From NCBI RefSeq assembly GCF_019351405.1, contig NZ_JAHWZX010000017.1:1-64000 (forward strand): DNA of 64,000 nucleotides. The letters are read 5' to 3'. The notes under the pieces were generated by a model. That model did not search any database. It was not told where the DNA came from and worked only from the letters and a program-made list of their open reading frames with translations. Both the position numbers and the translations under genes were made by a program. Below are positions 28,518 through 39,020 of this stretch, piece after piece. This DNA is from Stakelama flava. Its GTDB lineage: Bacteria > Pseudomonadota > Alphaproteobacteria > Sphingomonadales > Sphingomonadaceae. Each line of letters starts with the position of its first letter. The first letter of the stretch is position 1.

Positions 28518-28600
28518 GGCATTAAACATTTCCGCCGCATTGCAGGAGCGGCAGGACGCCCTTAAACAGCGATATATTGCTGCTTTCGGGAGTCACCATT

Positions 28601-31243
28601 TTGCGCAAACTGTTGTTGCTCGCTGCTTCGTCCGCCCTGATTCTTCCTTCGGCGGCGTTGGCGCAGGATGCGACGCTTCCCACCGGGAAGCTGCCTGATA
28701 CGGCTACGCCGCAGGCCTATCGCCTCGATCTGACGGTGCTGCCTTCGGAAGATCGATTTTCGGGGCACGCCGAAATCGATGTGACGCTGAACGATGCGGC
28801 GCGAATGGTCTATATGCATGGTCGCGACCTCAACGTGACCAAGGCGAGCGCGACTGCCGGTGGGAAAACCTTCCCCGTCACGTTCAAGCAGCTGACACCA
28901 CTGGGACTTGCCAGCCTTGATTTCGGACGCGAACTGCCCGCCGGAAAGGTGACGCTGAAATTCGATTACACCGCACCGTTCGAGGACGGCCCCGCCGGAC
29001 TGTATCATATTCAGGTCGGCGACAAATGGTATAGCTGGACGCAGTTCGAATCGATCGATGCGCGCGCCGCCTTCCCTTCGTTCGATGAACCCGGTTTCAA
29101 GACGCCGTTCACCGTTACGCTGACCACCAGGCCCGGCTTTGAAGCGGTCAGCAACGCGCCCGAAACCGGCACGGTCAAGACGGGCGATCTGGTCACGCAC
29201 AAATTTGCCGCGACAAAACCGCTGCCCACCTATCTGATGGCGTTCGTGGTCGGTCCGTTCGAAACGGTGGCGACCCAGGCCGCGCCAACCGAATATCGCA
29301 AGGACGCGCTGCCCATTCGCATCGTCGCGACGCAGGCGAATGCCGACAAGATGGAGTTTGCCAAGGAGAACAGCGGTCCGATCGTCGACCTGCTCGAAAA
29401 ATATTTCGGTGAACCCTTCCCCTTCCCCAAGCTGGATCAGATCGGATCGCCGATCATGCCAGGCGCGATGGAAAATGCGGGTGCCGACATTTATGGCGAC
29501 GGCATCCTGTTGCTCGATCAGAATCCGACGACCAGCGACAAGCAGGAATTCGGCATGGTGGTCGCGCACGAATTGTCGCACCAATGGTTCGGCGATCTGG
29601 TCACCCCCGCATGGTGGGACGATATCTGGCTGAACGAAAGTTTCGCCAACTGGATGGGCTATCGGATCGGAAACGAATGGCGTCCCGACCTGAATATCGG
29701 CACCAACGCCATCGGTGAGGCATTCGACGCGATGGAGCTCGACGCGCTGAAGGCGGGCCGCCCGATTCATGAAAAGATTACCGATGACCGGGACATCAAT
29801 GGCGCGTTCGACGCCATTACCTATGGCAAGGGTGGCCAGGTCGTGGCGATGATCGCGGCCTATATGGGCGATGCCGAGTTTCAGAAGGGCGTACGGCTGC
29901 ATCTGAAACGCCATGCCTATGGCAATGCCTCGACCGATCAGTTCTTTCAGTCGCTGGCCGACGCGTCGGGCGATCCGCGCGTGCTGGGCGCGATGAAGAG
30001 TTTCGTGGATCAGCAAGGCGTGCCGGTCGTAACTTTCGCCCATGCCGGCAATGGCGACGGCTATAGCGTGACTCAGGATCGCTACCACTATCTGGGCACG
30101 GATGTTTCGCCGACCATGTGGACCATCCCGCTGTGCGTGCGCCATGGCGACGAGCGCAAGTGCACGCTGCTCGCCGACAAGAGCGCGAAGATCGATGAAC
30201 CCGGCAGCGGCGTTGTGATGCCCAATGCGGGCGGAACAGGCTATTACCGGTTCGATCTTCCGAAAGACGACTGGCGGACGTTGATCGGTCAGGCGGCGAG
30301 CCTGCCCCCAGGCGAGGCCCTCGCCATGGATGACAGTCTGTGGGCACGGTTCCAGGCGGGCAAGGGCGATCCGGCCGAGTTGATCGCGGCAACGAAATCG
30401 ATGGCGGCCAACGCCGATTCGAACGCAGCCGTCGATAATGCCGGGCGCTGGGGCGGACTGGTCGGTCACGACGTTCTGCCCGATTCGGCGACGGACAGCT
30501 ATCGCGCCATGATCGGATCGATCTATGGTCCGATTCTCGACCGGCTGGGCTTTGATCCCTCAGGGGACAGCGGCGACAACGACCCCGATCGGCAGAAACT
30601 GCGCCGCTCGGTGGTATCGCTGATGGCCGGCGGAGCGAAGGACGAAGCGGTGCGCGCCAAACTGGCGAATGCGGCGCGCGCCTATCTGAATGGTGATGCC
30701 GACGCGATCAGCCCGGCCTATCTCGATCTCGGCCTCGGCATTCTGGTCGATCAGGGGGATCTCGCCTTTGCCAAACAACTCGCCGAAAAAGCACTGGCGA
30801 GCGAGGATGCGAGCTTCCGATCGGCGGCGCTCGGTGCGATTTCGGGTTCGGGAAAGGCAGATATCGCCAACTGGCTGCTCAACGACTTTCATGATCCGCG
30901 CCTTCGGCGCAACGAACAGTTCCGGTTCCTGTACGGCCTCGCCGGCAATGCCGATACGCGCCAGACGGCATATGATTATGTCTTCGCCAATTTCGACCAA
31001 ATTGCGGGCAGCGCGGGCATTTTCCTGGGATCGCGGCTTCCGGCGCTGTTCAACCGCAGCTGTTCGATGGAAGAGGCGGACAAGCTTGATCAGGTCATGC
31101 GACCGAAGATCGAAGAGGCCGATGTCGGGATGCTCGGTTTCAACCGGACCGTCGAGCAGATACGCACCTGTGCGAACCTGAAAACCGCGCGAGGGGCGGA
31201 ATTGGCGTCGGCGTTGAAAGCGGCGTATCCCGCAAAGAAATAA
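28601..31243 (+). CDS. M1 family metallopeptidase (aminopeptidase N type)
   Basis: 880 residues from a TTG at 28601, placed right after GGGAG and directly before a standard Sec signal (RKLLLLAASSALILPSAALAQ); the upstream TTG at 28577 has no such support. Zinc exopeptidase removing N-terminal residues, probably periplasmic. GAMEN at 288-292 is the substrate motif, HELSH at 323-327 with NESFANWMGY downstream supplies the zinc ligands and the catalytic Glu. A C-terminal ERAP1-like helical domain fills about 560-880. It is 83 nt after the glucanase gene, but no functional link is evident. Confidence 0.95.
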   Translation: MRKLLLLAASSALILPSAALAQDATLPTGKLPDTATPQAYRLDLTVLPSEDRFSGHAEIDVTLNDAARMVYMHGRDLNVTKASATAGGKTFPVTFKQLTPLGLASLDFGRELPAGKVTLKFDYTAPFEDGPAGLYHIQVGDKWYSWTQFESIDARAAFPSFDEPGFKTPFTVTLTTRPGFEAVSNAPETGTVKTGDLVTHKFAATKPLPTYLMAFVVGPFETVATQAAPTEYRKDALPIRIVATQANADKMEFAKENSGPIVDLLEKYFGEPFPFPKLDQIGSPIMPGAMENAGADIYGDGILLLDQNPTTSDKQEFGMVVAHELSHQWFGDLVTPAWWDDIWLNESFANWMGYRIGNEWRPDLNIGTNAIGEAFDAMELDALKAGRPIHEKITDDRDINGAFDAITYGKGGQVVAMIAAYMGDAEFQKGVRLHLKRHAYGNASTDQFFQSLADASGDPRVLGAMKSFVDQQGVPVVTFAHAGNGDGYSVTQDRYHYLGTDVSPTMWTIPLCVRHGDERKCTLLADKSAKIDEPGSGVVMPNAGGTGYYRFDLPKDDWRTLIGQAASLPPGEALAMDDSLWARFQAGKGDPAELIAATKSMAANADSNAAVDNAGRWGGLVGHDVLPDSATDSYRAMIGSIYGPILDRLGFDPSGDSGDNDPDRQKLRRSVVSLMAGGAKDEAVRAKLANAARAYLNGDADAISPAYLDLGLGILVDQGDLAFAKQLAEKALASEDASFRSAALGAISGSGKADIANWLLNDFHDPRLRRNEQFRFLYGLAGNADTRQTAYDYVFANFDQIAGSAGIFLGSRLPALFNRSCSMEEADKLDQVMRPKIEEADVGMLGFNRTVEQIRTCANLKTARGAELASALKAAYPAKK

Positions 31244-31251
31244 TGCAAAAT

Positions 31252-31286
31252 CAGTGGTTCGACGGGCCTGGCCTGTCGGACCACTG
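31252..31286. terminator. Bidirectional hairpin between convergent genes
   Basis: CAGTGGTTCGAC at 31252-31263 pairs with GTCGGACCACTG at 31275-31286 (one G-T pair), with a further GGCC/GGCC pairing in the loop. It lies 8 nt after the peptidase stop and 26 nt after the end of the convergent acyl-CoA ligase gene. There is no T-run on either side, so efficiency is uncertain. Confidence 0.55.
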
Positions 31287-31312
31287 GTATAGCTCACCGG
31301 TCATCAATTACG

Positions 31313-32911
31313 TCAACCAGCGGTAAAGCGGTACGCCTTATGCTGTTCGCGGATCGCGGTTTTCAGCAGCTTGCCCGTGGCGGTGTGGGGCAATTCGTCA
31401 ACGAACAGGATTTCGTCGGGCAACCACCATTTGGCGACATGATCCGTCAGATAGTCGCGAATGGCATCGGCGCTCACATCGCTTCCCTCCCGACGCACGA
31501 CAAGCAGCAACGGCCGTTCGTCCCATTTGGGATGAAACACGCCGATCGCCGCCGCCTCTGCCACGCCGGGGCACCCTACTGCTGCGTTTTCAAGCTCGAC
31601 CGAACTGATCCATTCGCCGCCCGATTTGATAACGTCTTTCGCACGGTCGGTAATCTGCATCGTGCCGTCTGGGTGGATCACCGACACATCGCCGGTGTCG
31701 AACCAGCCGTCCTTCGTCACCGCGTCACCACTTTCATCCTTGAAATAACGCTGGATGACCCAGGGTCCGCGCACCTGAAGCCGGCCCGAGCTTTCGCCGT
31801 CACGCGAAAGAATTTCGCCGTCATCATCGACGATGCGCATTTCGATGCCAAAGGGCACGCTCCCCTGCCGGGTGCCATAATCTACCTGTTCGTCAAACGA
31901 CATCGCGTCCCATTTGACCGGCAGCGCGCCGATGGTACCGATGGGGCTGGTTTCGGTCATGCCCCAGGCGTGGTTGACGCGAACGCCCATCTTCATGATT
32001 CTTTCGATCATCGAACGCGGCGCCGCCGATCCACCGATCGTTACCACCTCCAGAAATTTGGGGGCCTCGCCCGTCGTGTCGATATGGTTGAACAGCGCGA
32101 ACCAGACGGTCGGAACGCCCGCTGAGTGAGTCACCTTTTCCCGATTCATCAATTCGCAGAGCACCGCCGGATCGTTGACCGCAGAAAACACGAATTTCAG
32201 TCCTACCATCGGCGCAGCGAAGGGCAGCCCCCATCCGACGGCATGGAACATCGGCACCACCGGCAGCGCGACCGATCGGGTCGACAGGTCGAAGACCGAC
32301 GGCTGAATTTCCGCCAGCGCGTGAATCATTGAAGAGCGATGCGAATATACGACGCCTTTGGGATTACCCGTCGTACCGCTGGTGTAACACAGCATACAGG
32401 GGTCGCGCTCATCGCCCTCGACCCAGGCATAATCGCCATCCTCCTGCGCCAGAATATCCTCGAACCCACGCTGCCCCGGCGCGGGATCGTAGCAGATATA
32501 ATGTTCGATCGTGGTCCAGCGCGCTTTCAGCTTCTCGACAACCGGCTCAAACGCCTTGTCGTACAGCAGCACCTTATCCTCGGCATGGTTGCCGATATAA
32601 ACCAGCTGGTCTTCGAACAGTCTTGGATTGATCGTATGGATCAGTCCGCCCATGCCGATCGCGCCATACCAGCTGATCAGGTGACGATGATGGTTCATCG
32701 CCAGCGTCGCCACCCGGTCCCCCTTGTGCACGCCCATGCGTTCAAGCGCCTGGGCAAGCCGGCGTGCGTCGCGGGCGATACCGGCCCAGTCCGTCCGACT
32801 TTCACTGCCATCGGCCCAGCGGCTTACGACCTCCCGGTCGCCATGTTCGCGTTCGGCATGTTCAAGCGCCCTTGGAACCCGAAGCTCGAATTCCTGCATT
32901 CCGCCCAACAT
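31313..32911 (-). CDS. Acyl-CoA synthetase (AMP-forming), medium/long-chain fatty-acid type
   Basis: 532 residues. Activates fatty acids through acyl-adenylate to acyl-CoA. The AMP-binding P-loop is [11 protein letters not shown], followed by [11 protein letters not shown], the hinge [15 protein letters not shown] and [16 protein letters not shown], and the C-terminal lysine motif [11 protein letters not shown]. The pattern resembles AlkK-like ligases, but chain length cannot be read from sequence. ATG at 32911 follows GGGAGAGAGCA. It starts 19 nt after the dnaE stop on the same strand, so it is probably cotranscribed with dnaE. Confidence 0.93.
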   Translation of the reverse strand: MLGGMQEFELRVPRALEHAEREHGDREVVSRWADGSESRTDWAGIARDARRLAQALERMGVHKGDRVATLAMNHHRHLISWYGAIGMGGLIHTINPRLFEDQLVYIGNHAEDKVLLYDKAFEPVVEKLKARWTTIEHYICYDPAPGQRGFEDILAQEDGDYAWVEGDERDPCMLCYTSGTTGNPKGVVYSHRSSMIHALAEIQPSVFDLSTRSVALPVVPMFHAVGWGLPFAAPMVGLKFVFSAVNDPAVLCELMNREKVTHSAGVPTVWFALFNHIDTTGEAPKFLEVVTIGGSAAPRSMIERIMKMGVRVNHAWGMTETSPIGTIGALPVKWDAMSFDEQVDYGTRQGSVPFGIEMRIVDDDGEILSRDGESSGRLQVRGPWVIQRYFKDESGDAVTKDGWFDTGDVSVIHPDGTMQITDRAKDVIKSGGEWISSVELENAAVGCPGVAEAAAIGVFHPKWDERPLLLVVRREGSDVSADAIRDYLTDHVAKWWLPDEILFVDELPHTATGKLLKTAIREQHKAYRFTAG

Positions 32912-32930
32912 TGCTCTCTCCCGGCTTTTA

Positions 32931-35900
32931 TCAGCCGACCGCGGCGAGTTTCGGGGGGTCGGCTGCCTTTAATTCCACCCGGACGACACCCTGCATGCTC
33001 TCGATCACAGCGGCAAGTTCATCGTCGAGCCGGAAATCCCGTCCGGCGATGACCACCGCTTCTCCGCCATCGCGCAGTCCCAGTTGCAGCCGAACCTCGC
33101 CGCGCCCGCCCCGCTTGTCGCCCAGCAGTGCGCGAAGCGATTCGATCGCGCCACGATCGGCGAGTTCGAGGTCGAGAACCAGCCGTGCCGAATTGGCCAG
33201 CGTTTCGAAGGGCTGAACCCGTTTGATCGTCACGCGCGGCGTTTCCTCGCCCGACCGCCGGTCGAGTTCGACGTTCAAAAGTCCGCATCCGCCCGCTCGC
33301 GCCGCTTCCTCCAGGTCGGCGGAAGCAGCATCGTCGAAACATGTGGCGATGCACTGGCCTGTGGTGTCGGAAATCGTCGCCATCATGTAGCGCCGGCCGC
33401 GTGCGGACGTTCGCCAGCGCGCTTCCTCGATCAGCGCGGCGATCACCGAACCGGCACGTGCGCCCTCGGCAACTTCCACCTCTCCGATCGTCGCGATGGT
33501 GCGCGCCTTGTGGCTTTTCGCCAAATGCGAATAGCGGTCGAGCGGGTGCGAGGAGAAGTAGAAACCGAACGCCTCTTTTTCCGCCGCGATCCGCTCGGCA
33601 AGCGACCAATGCGCGCCTGCGGGCAATTTGATATCGGGCTCGCTCGCCGCGCCTTCCCCGAACAGGCCGCCCTGCCCGCTGCTGCGCTGCTGCGCGGTCC
33701 GCTGCGCCACGGCCAGAAGCGTTTCGGCGGCGGCATGGATGCCGGCGCGTTGCGCCACGATCGAATCGAACGCCCCGGCCGAAGCCAGCGTTTCAAGTTG
33801 TCGTTTGTTGAGAAGTCGCGGATCGACCCGGCGGGCAAAATCGTCCAGCGACTTGAACCTGCCGTTCGCCTGCCGTTCCTCGACCAGCAATTCCATCGCG
33901 CGTTCGCCCACGCCCTTCAGAGCGGCAAGCGCGTAACGCACGGCCAGCCCTTCCCCCTCCGCCTCGACATCAAAATCGGCACCGCTGGCGTTGATGTCTG
34001 GCGGCGCGCACGAAATGTCCAACCGCTTCATATCCTCCACAAACACCGCCAGCTTGTCGGTCTGATGCATGTCATAGCTCATCGACGCGGCATAGAATTC
34101 GTGCGGGTAATGCGCCTTCAGCCACGCCGTCTGATAGGCGAGCAGCGCATAAGCCGCGGCGTGGCTCTTGTTGAAGCCGTAGCCCGCAAACTTGTCGATC
34201 AAATCGAACAGTTCGTTCGCCTTGGCTTCGGGAATGTCGTGATGTTCGGCGCAACCAGCGACGAAGATCGCGCGCTGCTTGTCCATCTCCTCCTGCTTCT
34301 TCTTGCCCATCGCACGGCGCAGCAGGTCGGCGCCGCCAAGGCTGTAGCCGGCCAGAATCTGCGCCGCCTGCATCACCTGTTCCTGATAGACGAAAATCCC
34401 ATAGGTTTCCTTCAGGATCGGTTCGAGCAGCGCGTGCGGATATTCCACCGCCTCGCGTCCGTTCTTGCGGGCGCCGAACAGCGGGATATTGTCCATCGGT
34501 CCGGGCCGATAGAGCGAGACGAGCGCGATGATATCGCCGAAATTGGTCGGCCGCACCGCCGACAGCGTGCGTCGCATCCCTTCCGATTCAAGCTGGAACA
34601 CGCCGACAGTATCGCCGCGCTGGAGCAGTTCGTACACGCCCGGATCGTCCCAGCTCAGCGCTTCCAGATCGACCTCCACCCCGCGCTTTTTGAGCAGGCG
34701 GACCGCTTCATGCAGCACCGACAGGGTCTTGAGGCCCAGAAAGTCGAATTTCACCAGCCCCGCCGTCTCGACGAATTTCATGTCGAACTGGGTAACCGGC
34801 ATGTCGGAGCGCGGATCGCGGTACAGCGGGACAAGCTTGCTCAATGGCCGGTCGCCGATCACCACCCCTGCCGCATGCGTTGAACTGTGCCGCGGCAGCC
34901 CTTCCAGCTTCATCGCTAGATCGAGCAGATAGCGGACATCATTGTCGTTCTGATATTCGCTGTGCAGTTCCGATACGCCGTTCAGCGCGCGTTCCAGCGT
35001 CCAGGGATCGGCGGGGAGGTTCGGCACCAGCTTTGCGAGGCGATCGACCTGGCCATAGCTCATCTGCAACACGCGGCCGGTGTCCTTCAGCACCGCGCGC
35101 GCCTTCAGCTTACCGAAGGTGATGATCTGCGCGACATGATCGCGACCATATTTATCCTGAACATAGCGAATGACCTCGCCGCGTCGGGTTTCGCAGAAAT
35201 CGATGTCGAAGTCGGGCATCGAAACGCGTTCGGGGTTCAAAAAGCGTTCGAACAGCAGATTGAGTTCAAGCGGGTCGAGATCGGTGATCGTCAGCGCCCA
35301 GGCGACGAGCGAGCCCGCACCCGAACCGCGCCCCGGCCCTACCGGAATGTCCTGCGCCTTCGCCCATTGGATAAAATCTGCGACGATCAGGAAATAGCCC
35401 GGAAACCCCATCTGGATGATGATGCCGAGTTCATACTCCAGCCGTTCGAAATAGCGTTTGCGCGCTGCTTCGTCGGCAATCGCCAGCTTGGCGAGCCGTG
35501 CTTGCAGTCCTTTTTCCGCTTCGGCGCGAAGCATCGCCTCCTCACCCTCGCGATCGCCCGCCAGGCTCGGCAGGATCGGGGCGCGCTTGGGCGCGGCGAC
35601 CGCGCAGCGTTGCGCCACGACCAGCGTATTGGCTAGCGCTTCGGGAAGGTCGGCGAACAGCGACGCCATCTCAGCTGCCGGTTTCATCCATGCATCGGGC
35701 GATGACCGGGGCCGATCGTCGCTCGCCACATAGGTCGAATTGGCGATGCACAACATTGCGTCATGCGCCTCATGAAACGCCGCTTCGTCGAAACAGCACG
35801 GGTTCGTCGCGACGATGGGGAGCGCACGATCGAAAGCAAGGTCGAGCAGATGCGGTTCGGCCTTGCCCTCGACCTCATCCTGACGGCGGATCAATTCGAT

Positions 35901-36413
35901 ATAAAGCCGGTCGCCGAACAGCGATTGCAGGCGGTCGGCATAGCGGGTTGCCGAATCGTTCTGCTCTTCGGCGAAAAGTCGCGCCAGCGCGCCCTCCTTG
36001 CCCGCCGTTAGCGCGATCAGGCCATCGGTCCGGCCCTCAAGCATGTCAATCGTGATATGCGCGGGCCATTCGATCGGCCGGTCGAGATGCGCACAGCTTA
36101 CCAGATGGCACAGATTGTCGTATCCGGTTTCATCCTGCGCATAGAGCGCAATCCAGTCGAGCACCGGCTCCAGCCCCTCCGGCATATCGGGCCGCGCGAC
36201 CGACAGCATTGTTCCGATGATCGGTTGCACCCCCGACCCGAAACACGCATCGGAAAAGCCCATCGCCGCGTACAGCCCGTTGCGATCGGTTAGCGCCACC
36301 GCCGGAAAGCCCAGTTCGCGCGCGCGTTTTGCGATCGCCTTAGGATCGATTGCACCATCAAGCATGGTGTAAGAGGAGAAAATACGAAGGGGTACGAAAC
36401 CGGAATGCGCCAT
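32931..36413 (-). CDS. dnaE: DNA polymerase III alpha subunit
   Basis: 1160 residues, the replicative polymerase. PHP domain at the N-terminus, then the polymerase core with GPGRGSGAGSLVAWAL and PDFDIDFCETRRGE (catalytic Asp pair), helix-hairpin-helix and a C-terminal OB domain. The PHP motif 1 reads FVPLRIFSSYTML: positions 8, 10 and 12, where an active PHP domain (for example Thermus DnaE) has metal-binding His residues, are Pro, Arg and Phe, so PHP nuclease activity is not expected and proofreading must come from a separate DnaQ. Divergent from the HdeD-like gene; followed at 19 nt by the acyl-CoA ligase gene. Confidence 0.97.
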   Translation of the reverse strand: MAHSGFVPLRIFSSYTMLDGAIDPKAIAKRARELGFPAVALTDRNGLYAAMGFSDACFGSGVQPIIGTMLSVARPDMPEGLEPVLDWIALYAQDETGYDNLCHLVSCAHLDRPIEWPAHITIDMLEGRTDGLIALTAGKEGALARLFAEEQNDSATRYADRLQSLFGDRLYIELIRRQDEVEGKAEPHLLDLAFDRALPIVATNPCCFDEAAFHEAHDAMLCIANSTYVASDDRPRSSPDAWMKPAAEMASLFADLPEALANTLVVAQRCAVAAPKRAPILPSLAGDREGEEAMLRAEAEKGLQARLAKLAIADEAARKRYFERLEYELGIIIQMGFPGYFLIVADFIQWAKAQDIPVGPGRGSGAGSLVAWALTITDLDPLELNLLFERFLNPERVSMPDFDIDFCETRRGEVIRYVQDKYGRDHVAQIITFGKLKARAVLKDTGRVLQMSYGQVDRLAKLVPNLPADPWTLERALNGVSELHSEYQNDNDVRYLLDLAMKLEGLPRHSSTHAAGVVIGDRPLSKLVPLYRDPRSDMPVTQFDMKFVETAGLVKFDFLGLKTLSVLHEAVRLLKKRGVEVDLEALSWDDPGVYELLQRGDTVGVFQLESEGMRRTLSAVRPTNFGDIIALVSLYRPGPMDNIPLFGARKNGREAVEYPHALLEPILKETYGIFVYQEQVMQAAQILAGYSLGGADLLRRAMGKKKQEEMDKQRAIFVAGCAEHHDIPEAKANELFDLIDKFAGYGFNKSHAAAYALLAYQTAWLKAHYPHEFYAASMSYDMHQTDKLAVFVEDMKRLDISCAPPDINASGADFDVEAEGEGLAVRYALAALKGVGERAMELLVEERQANGRFKSLDDFARRVDPRLLNKRQLETLASAGAFDSIVAQRAGIHAAAETLLAVAQRTAQQRSSGQGGLFGEGAASEPDIKLPAGAHWSLAERIAAEKEAFGFYFSSHPLDRYSHLAKSHKARTIATIGEVEVAEGARAGSVIAALIEEARWRTSARGRRYMMATISDTTGQCIATCFDDAASADLEEAARAGGCGLLNVELDRRSGEETPRVTIKRVQPFETLANSARLVLDLELADRGAIESLRALLGDKRGGRGEVRLQLGLRDGGEAVVIAGRDFRLDDELAAVIESMQGVVRVELKAADPPKLAAVG

Positions 36414-36528
36414 TCACCGACTATGGGCGCTTCGATCGATTCGGGAAAGGTGTCCAGAGGCCTGCCGGGTCGGAACGGCGATGGCCGCCAACCGTTGTCT
36501 TTCGATACCCAAACTTGCGGAGGCGCAA

Positions 36529-37080
36529 ATGGACCCGACGCCGTTCGAAACCACCCAGACAGCAATTGCAGGTCGGGGCTGGGGCTGGTTGATGGCCTAT
36601 GGCATCCTGTGCGTCCTCGGCGGTCTTGCCGCGTTGCTATGGCCGTTTCCCGCAACACTGTCTGTCACATTGCTTGTCGGTACATTTCTGATCGTTATCG
36701 GCGCGGCGGCTCTAATCGCCGCATTTGGCGCGCGCGGACATGAAACGCGCCTTTATTCGATCCTGTTCGGCGTCGTCTCGCTGGTTCTTGGCGTGATGCT
36801 CTGGATCGGCCCGGTTACGGGCGCAATTTCGCTGACCATGCTGCTCGCGATCTGGTTGGGCGCGCGCGGTATAATGGAGCTTTTCTGGGGGCTTCGTATG
36901 CGCCGCAACCGCGGGCTGATGATCGTTCTGGGACTGATCAACATCGCGCTGACGATCCTGATCGTCGCGAGCATTCCGGTCACCGGCTTAACCCTGCCCG
37001 GCGTTCTTCTGGGTATAAGCCTATTGATGGGCGGCGTCACCGCGATCGCCAGCGCATGGACACATCGCAGCGTGGTTTAA
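36529..37080 (+). CDS. HdeD family (DUF308) membrane protein
   Basis: 183 residues, mostly membrane. Six hydrophobic segments follow a short cytoplasmic start (WLMAYGILCVLGGLAALLW, VTLLVGTFLIVIGAAALIAA, ILFGVVSLVLGVMLWIG, LTMLLAIWLGARGIMELFW, and two more). HdeD-like proteins are tied to acid resistance in enterobacteria, but here the function is unknown. The ATG at 36529 follows GGAGG by five bases; an upstream in-frame ATG at 36481 has no such support. Divergent from dnaE with 115 nt between. Confidence 0.88.
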   Translation: MDPTPFETTQTAIAGRGWGWLMAYGILCVLGGLAALLWPFPATLSVTLLVGTFLIVIGAAALIAAFGARGHETRLYSILFGVVSLVLGVMLWIGPVTGAISLTMLLAIWLGARGIMELFWGLRMRRNRGLMIVLGLINIALTILIVASIPVTGLTLPGVLLGISLLMGGVTAIASAWTHRSVV

Positions 37081-37102
37081 CCGTAACCGGCCGTGACGCG
37101 GC

Positions 37103-37777
37103 TCAACCGATAAAGCCTTCGTGCAGGCGAACGACACGATCCATCCGGGCAGCGAGTCGTTCGTTGTGGGTTGCGACAAGCGCCGCCGAACCTTCTTCCC
37201 GCACCAGCCTCAGAAATTCGGCGAGCACGATATCGGCGGTATGTTCGTCGAGATTTCCCGTCGGTTCATCCGCCAGCACGATCGCCGGCCGGTTGGCGAG
37301 CGCGCGCGCAACCGCCACGCGCTGCTGCTCACCGCCCGAAAGCTGATTGGGACGGTGTTCCATCCGCTCGCCTAGTCCAAGCGCGCTGAGCAGTGTCGTC
37401 GCGCGATCCTGTGCCTGATCCGCTTTCGCGCCATGGATCAGCTGCGGCAGCACGACATTTTCATGCGCGTTGAAATCGGGAAGCAAGTGATGGAACTGAT
37501 ATACGAAGCCCAGCGCATCGCGGCGCAATTCGGTGCGACCGCGACTGTCCAGCTTCGCCGCCTCCCGCCCCTCGATGCGGATCGAACCTTCGAAGCCGCC
37601 CTCAAGCAAACCGACCGCCTGTAGCAATGTCGATTTGCCCGACCCCGACGGACCCACCAGTGCGACGATCTCACCACGCGCGATGGCAAGATCGGCCCCG
37701 CGCAGAACGTCGATAACCGCCTGTCCTTGCCGGAAACTGCGCTTCAGACCGGTGGTGGAAAGAACCGGTTCATTCAT
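37103..37777 (-). CDS. lolD: Lipoprotein-releasing ABC transporter ATP-binding protein LolD
   Basis: 224 residues. Supplies ATP energy for extracting outer-membrane lipoproteins from the inner membrane and passing them to LolA. Walker [10 protein letters not shown] at 42-50, the LolD-type HHLLPDF segment, signature LSGGEQQR, Walker [14 protein letters not shown] and the switch His in THNERL. ATG at 37777 overlaps the permease stop by eight bases. A longer frame upstream is rejected because it runs into the permease gene. Confidence 0.95.
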   Translation of the reverse strand: MNEPVLSTTGLKRSFRQGQAVIDVLRGADLAIARGEIVALVGPSGSGKSTLLQAVGLLEGGFEGSIRIEGREAAKLDSRGRTELRRDALGFVYQFHHLLPDFNAHENVVLPQLIHGAKADQAQDRATTLLSALGLGERMEHRPNQLSGGEQQRVAVARALANRPAIVLADEPTGNLDEHTADIVLAEFLRLVREEGSAALVATHNERLAARMDRVVRLHEGFIG

Positions 37778-39020
37778 AACGCAGCACCTGTACCGGATCG
37801 GTGCTTGCCGCCTTGAACGCGGGATAAAGCGTTGCAAGCACACTGAAAACCAGCGCCATCAAGACGATGCCGACAACCTCCACCGGGTCCGTCTTGGCGG
37901 GAAGTTCGGTCAGATAGCGCATAGACGGGTCCCATATCTGCTGCCCCGTCACCAGCCCGATCAAGCTGACCACGCCCTGCCGAAATTCGATCAGTAAAAA
38001 TCCCAGAACCAGTCCGGAGCCGATGCCAAGGACGCCGATCGTCGTTCCCACGGTCATAAAGATCCGGATCAGGCTGTACCGGGTGGCTCCCATGGTTCGC
38101 AAAATCGCGATGTCACGGGTCTTTGCGCGCACCAGCATGATCAGCGACGACAATATGTTGAAAACCGCAACTAGAATGATGATCGACACCACGGTGAAGG
38201 TAACCAGCCGATCGACTTTCAGCGCATCGAAAAGTTGCGCGTTCATCGATTTCCAGGTCGAAACTTGCGCACGGTCTGCATAGCGGCGGGCAAGCGGCGC
38301 AACGATTTCGGACACCTTGTCGGCATCCACGGTGTCTAGTTCCACCATACCGATGCTGTCGCCCATCAACAGCAGTGTCTGTGCATCCTTCATCGGCATG
38401 ATGATGAATTGCTTGTCATAGTCATAGACCCCGACTTCGAAAATCGCTCCCACGCGGTAGGACACGATTCGCGGTACGGTGCCGAAGGGGGTGGCGGGGC
38501 CTTGCGGACTGATCAGCGAAATCTCGCTGCCGATATTCGCGCCCAGCGCCTGGGCAAGCCGCGATCCGATCGCAATATTGTTGCTGCCGGGTTTGAGGTC
38601 GGAAAGGCTGCCGACTTTCACATTTCCGGCAATGGTCGGATTATTGACGATATCCTGCTCGCGCATCCCGCGTACCAGCACACCTTCCACCCGACCCGAA
38701 TATCCCGCCATCAACGGCTGTTCGACCAGCGGCGTTGCACTGGTGACGCCCCTGGTCTTTCGCGCCTGCTCGACGATGTCGCGCCAGTCGGTAAGCTGAT
38801 TGTCATAGCCCTGGATGACGGCATGACCGTTCAGCCCGACGATCTTGTCGATCAGTTCCGCGCGAAAGCCGTTCATGACGCTCATCACCACGACGAGCGC
38901 TGCCACCCCCAGCATAACAGCCACAAGGCTGATCGAGGCGACCATGAAGATGAAAGCTTCCCCGCGCCCGGGAAGCAGATACCGGCGAGCGATCATCCGC
39001 TCGTAACGCGACAATATCAT
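37770..39020 (-). CDS. Lipoprotein-releasing ABC transporter permease (LolC/LolE family)
   Basis: 416 residues, four transmembrane segments: one near the N-terminus ([21 protein letters not shown]) and three in the last third ([59 protein letters not shown]) around a large periplasmic MacB-like domain. The MNGFR and [20 protein letters not shown] ends are Lol hallmarks. Only one permease gene is present here beside lolD, as in other alphaproteobacteria, so it should form a homodimer unless a second copy is elsewhere. The start is ATG at 39020. Confidence 0.92.
   Translation of the reverse strand: MILSRYERMIARRYLLPGRGEAFIFMVASISLVAVMLGVAALVVVMSVMNGFRAELIDKIVGLNGHAVIQGYDNQLTDWRDIVEQARKTRGVTSATPLVEQPLMAGYSGRVEGVLVRGMREQDIVNNPTIAGNVKVGSLSDLKPGSNNIAIGSRLAQALGANIGSEISLISPQGPATPFGTVPRIVSYRVGAIFEVGVYDYDKQFIIMPMKDAQTLLLMGDSIGMVELDTVDADKVSEIVAPLARRYADRAQVSTWKSMNAQLFDALKVDRLVTFTVVSIIILVAVFNILSSLIMLVRAKTRDIAILRTMGATRYSLIRIFMTVGTTIGVLGIGSGLVLGFLLIEFRQGVVSLIGLVTGQQIWDPSMRYLTELPAKTDPVEVVGIVLMALVFSVLATLYPAFKAASTDPVQVLRYE

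Noticed and set aside
28562..30469. 635-codon open frame antisense to the M1 peptidase gene
   Set aside because: Compositional shadow of a GC-rich gene; no family motifs, no ribosome site, and the sense strand encodes a clear peptidase.
33084..34883. 599-codon open frame antisense to dnaE
   Set aside because: Shadow frame; the sense strand is a complete DnaE.
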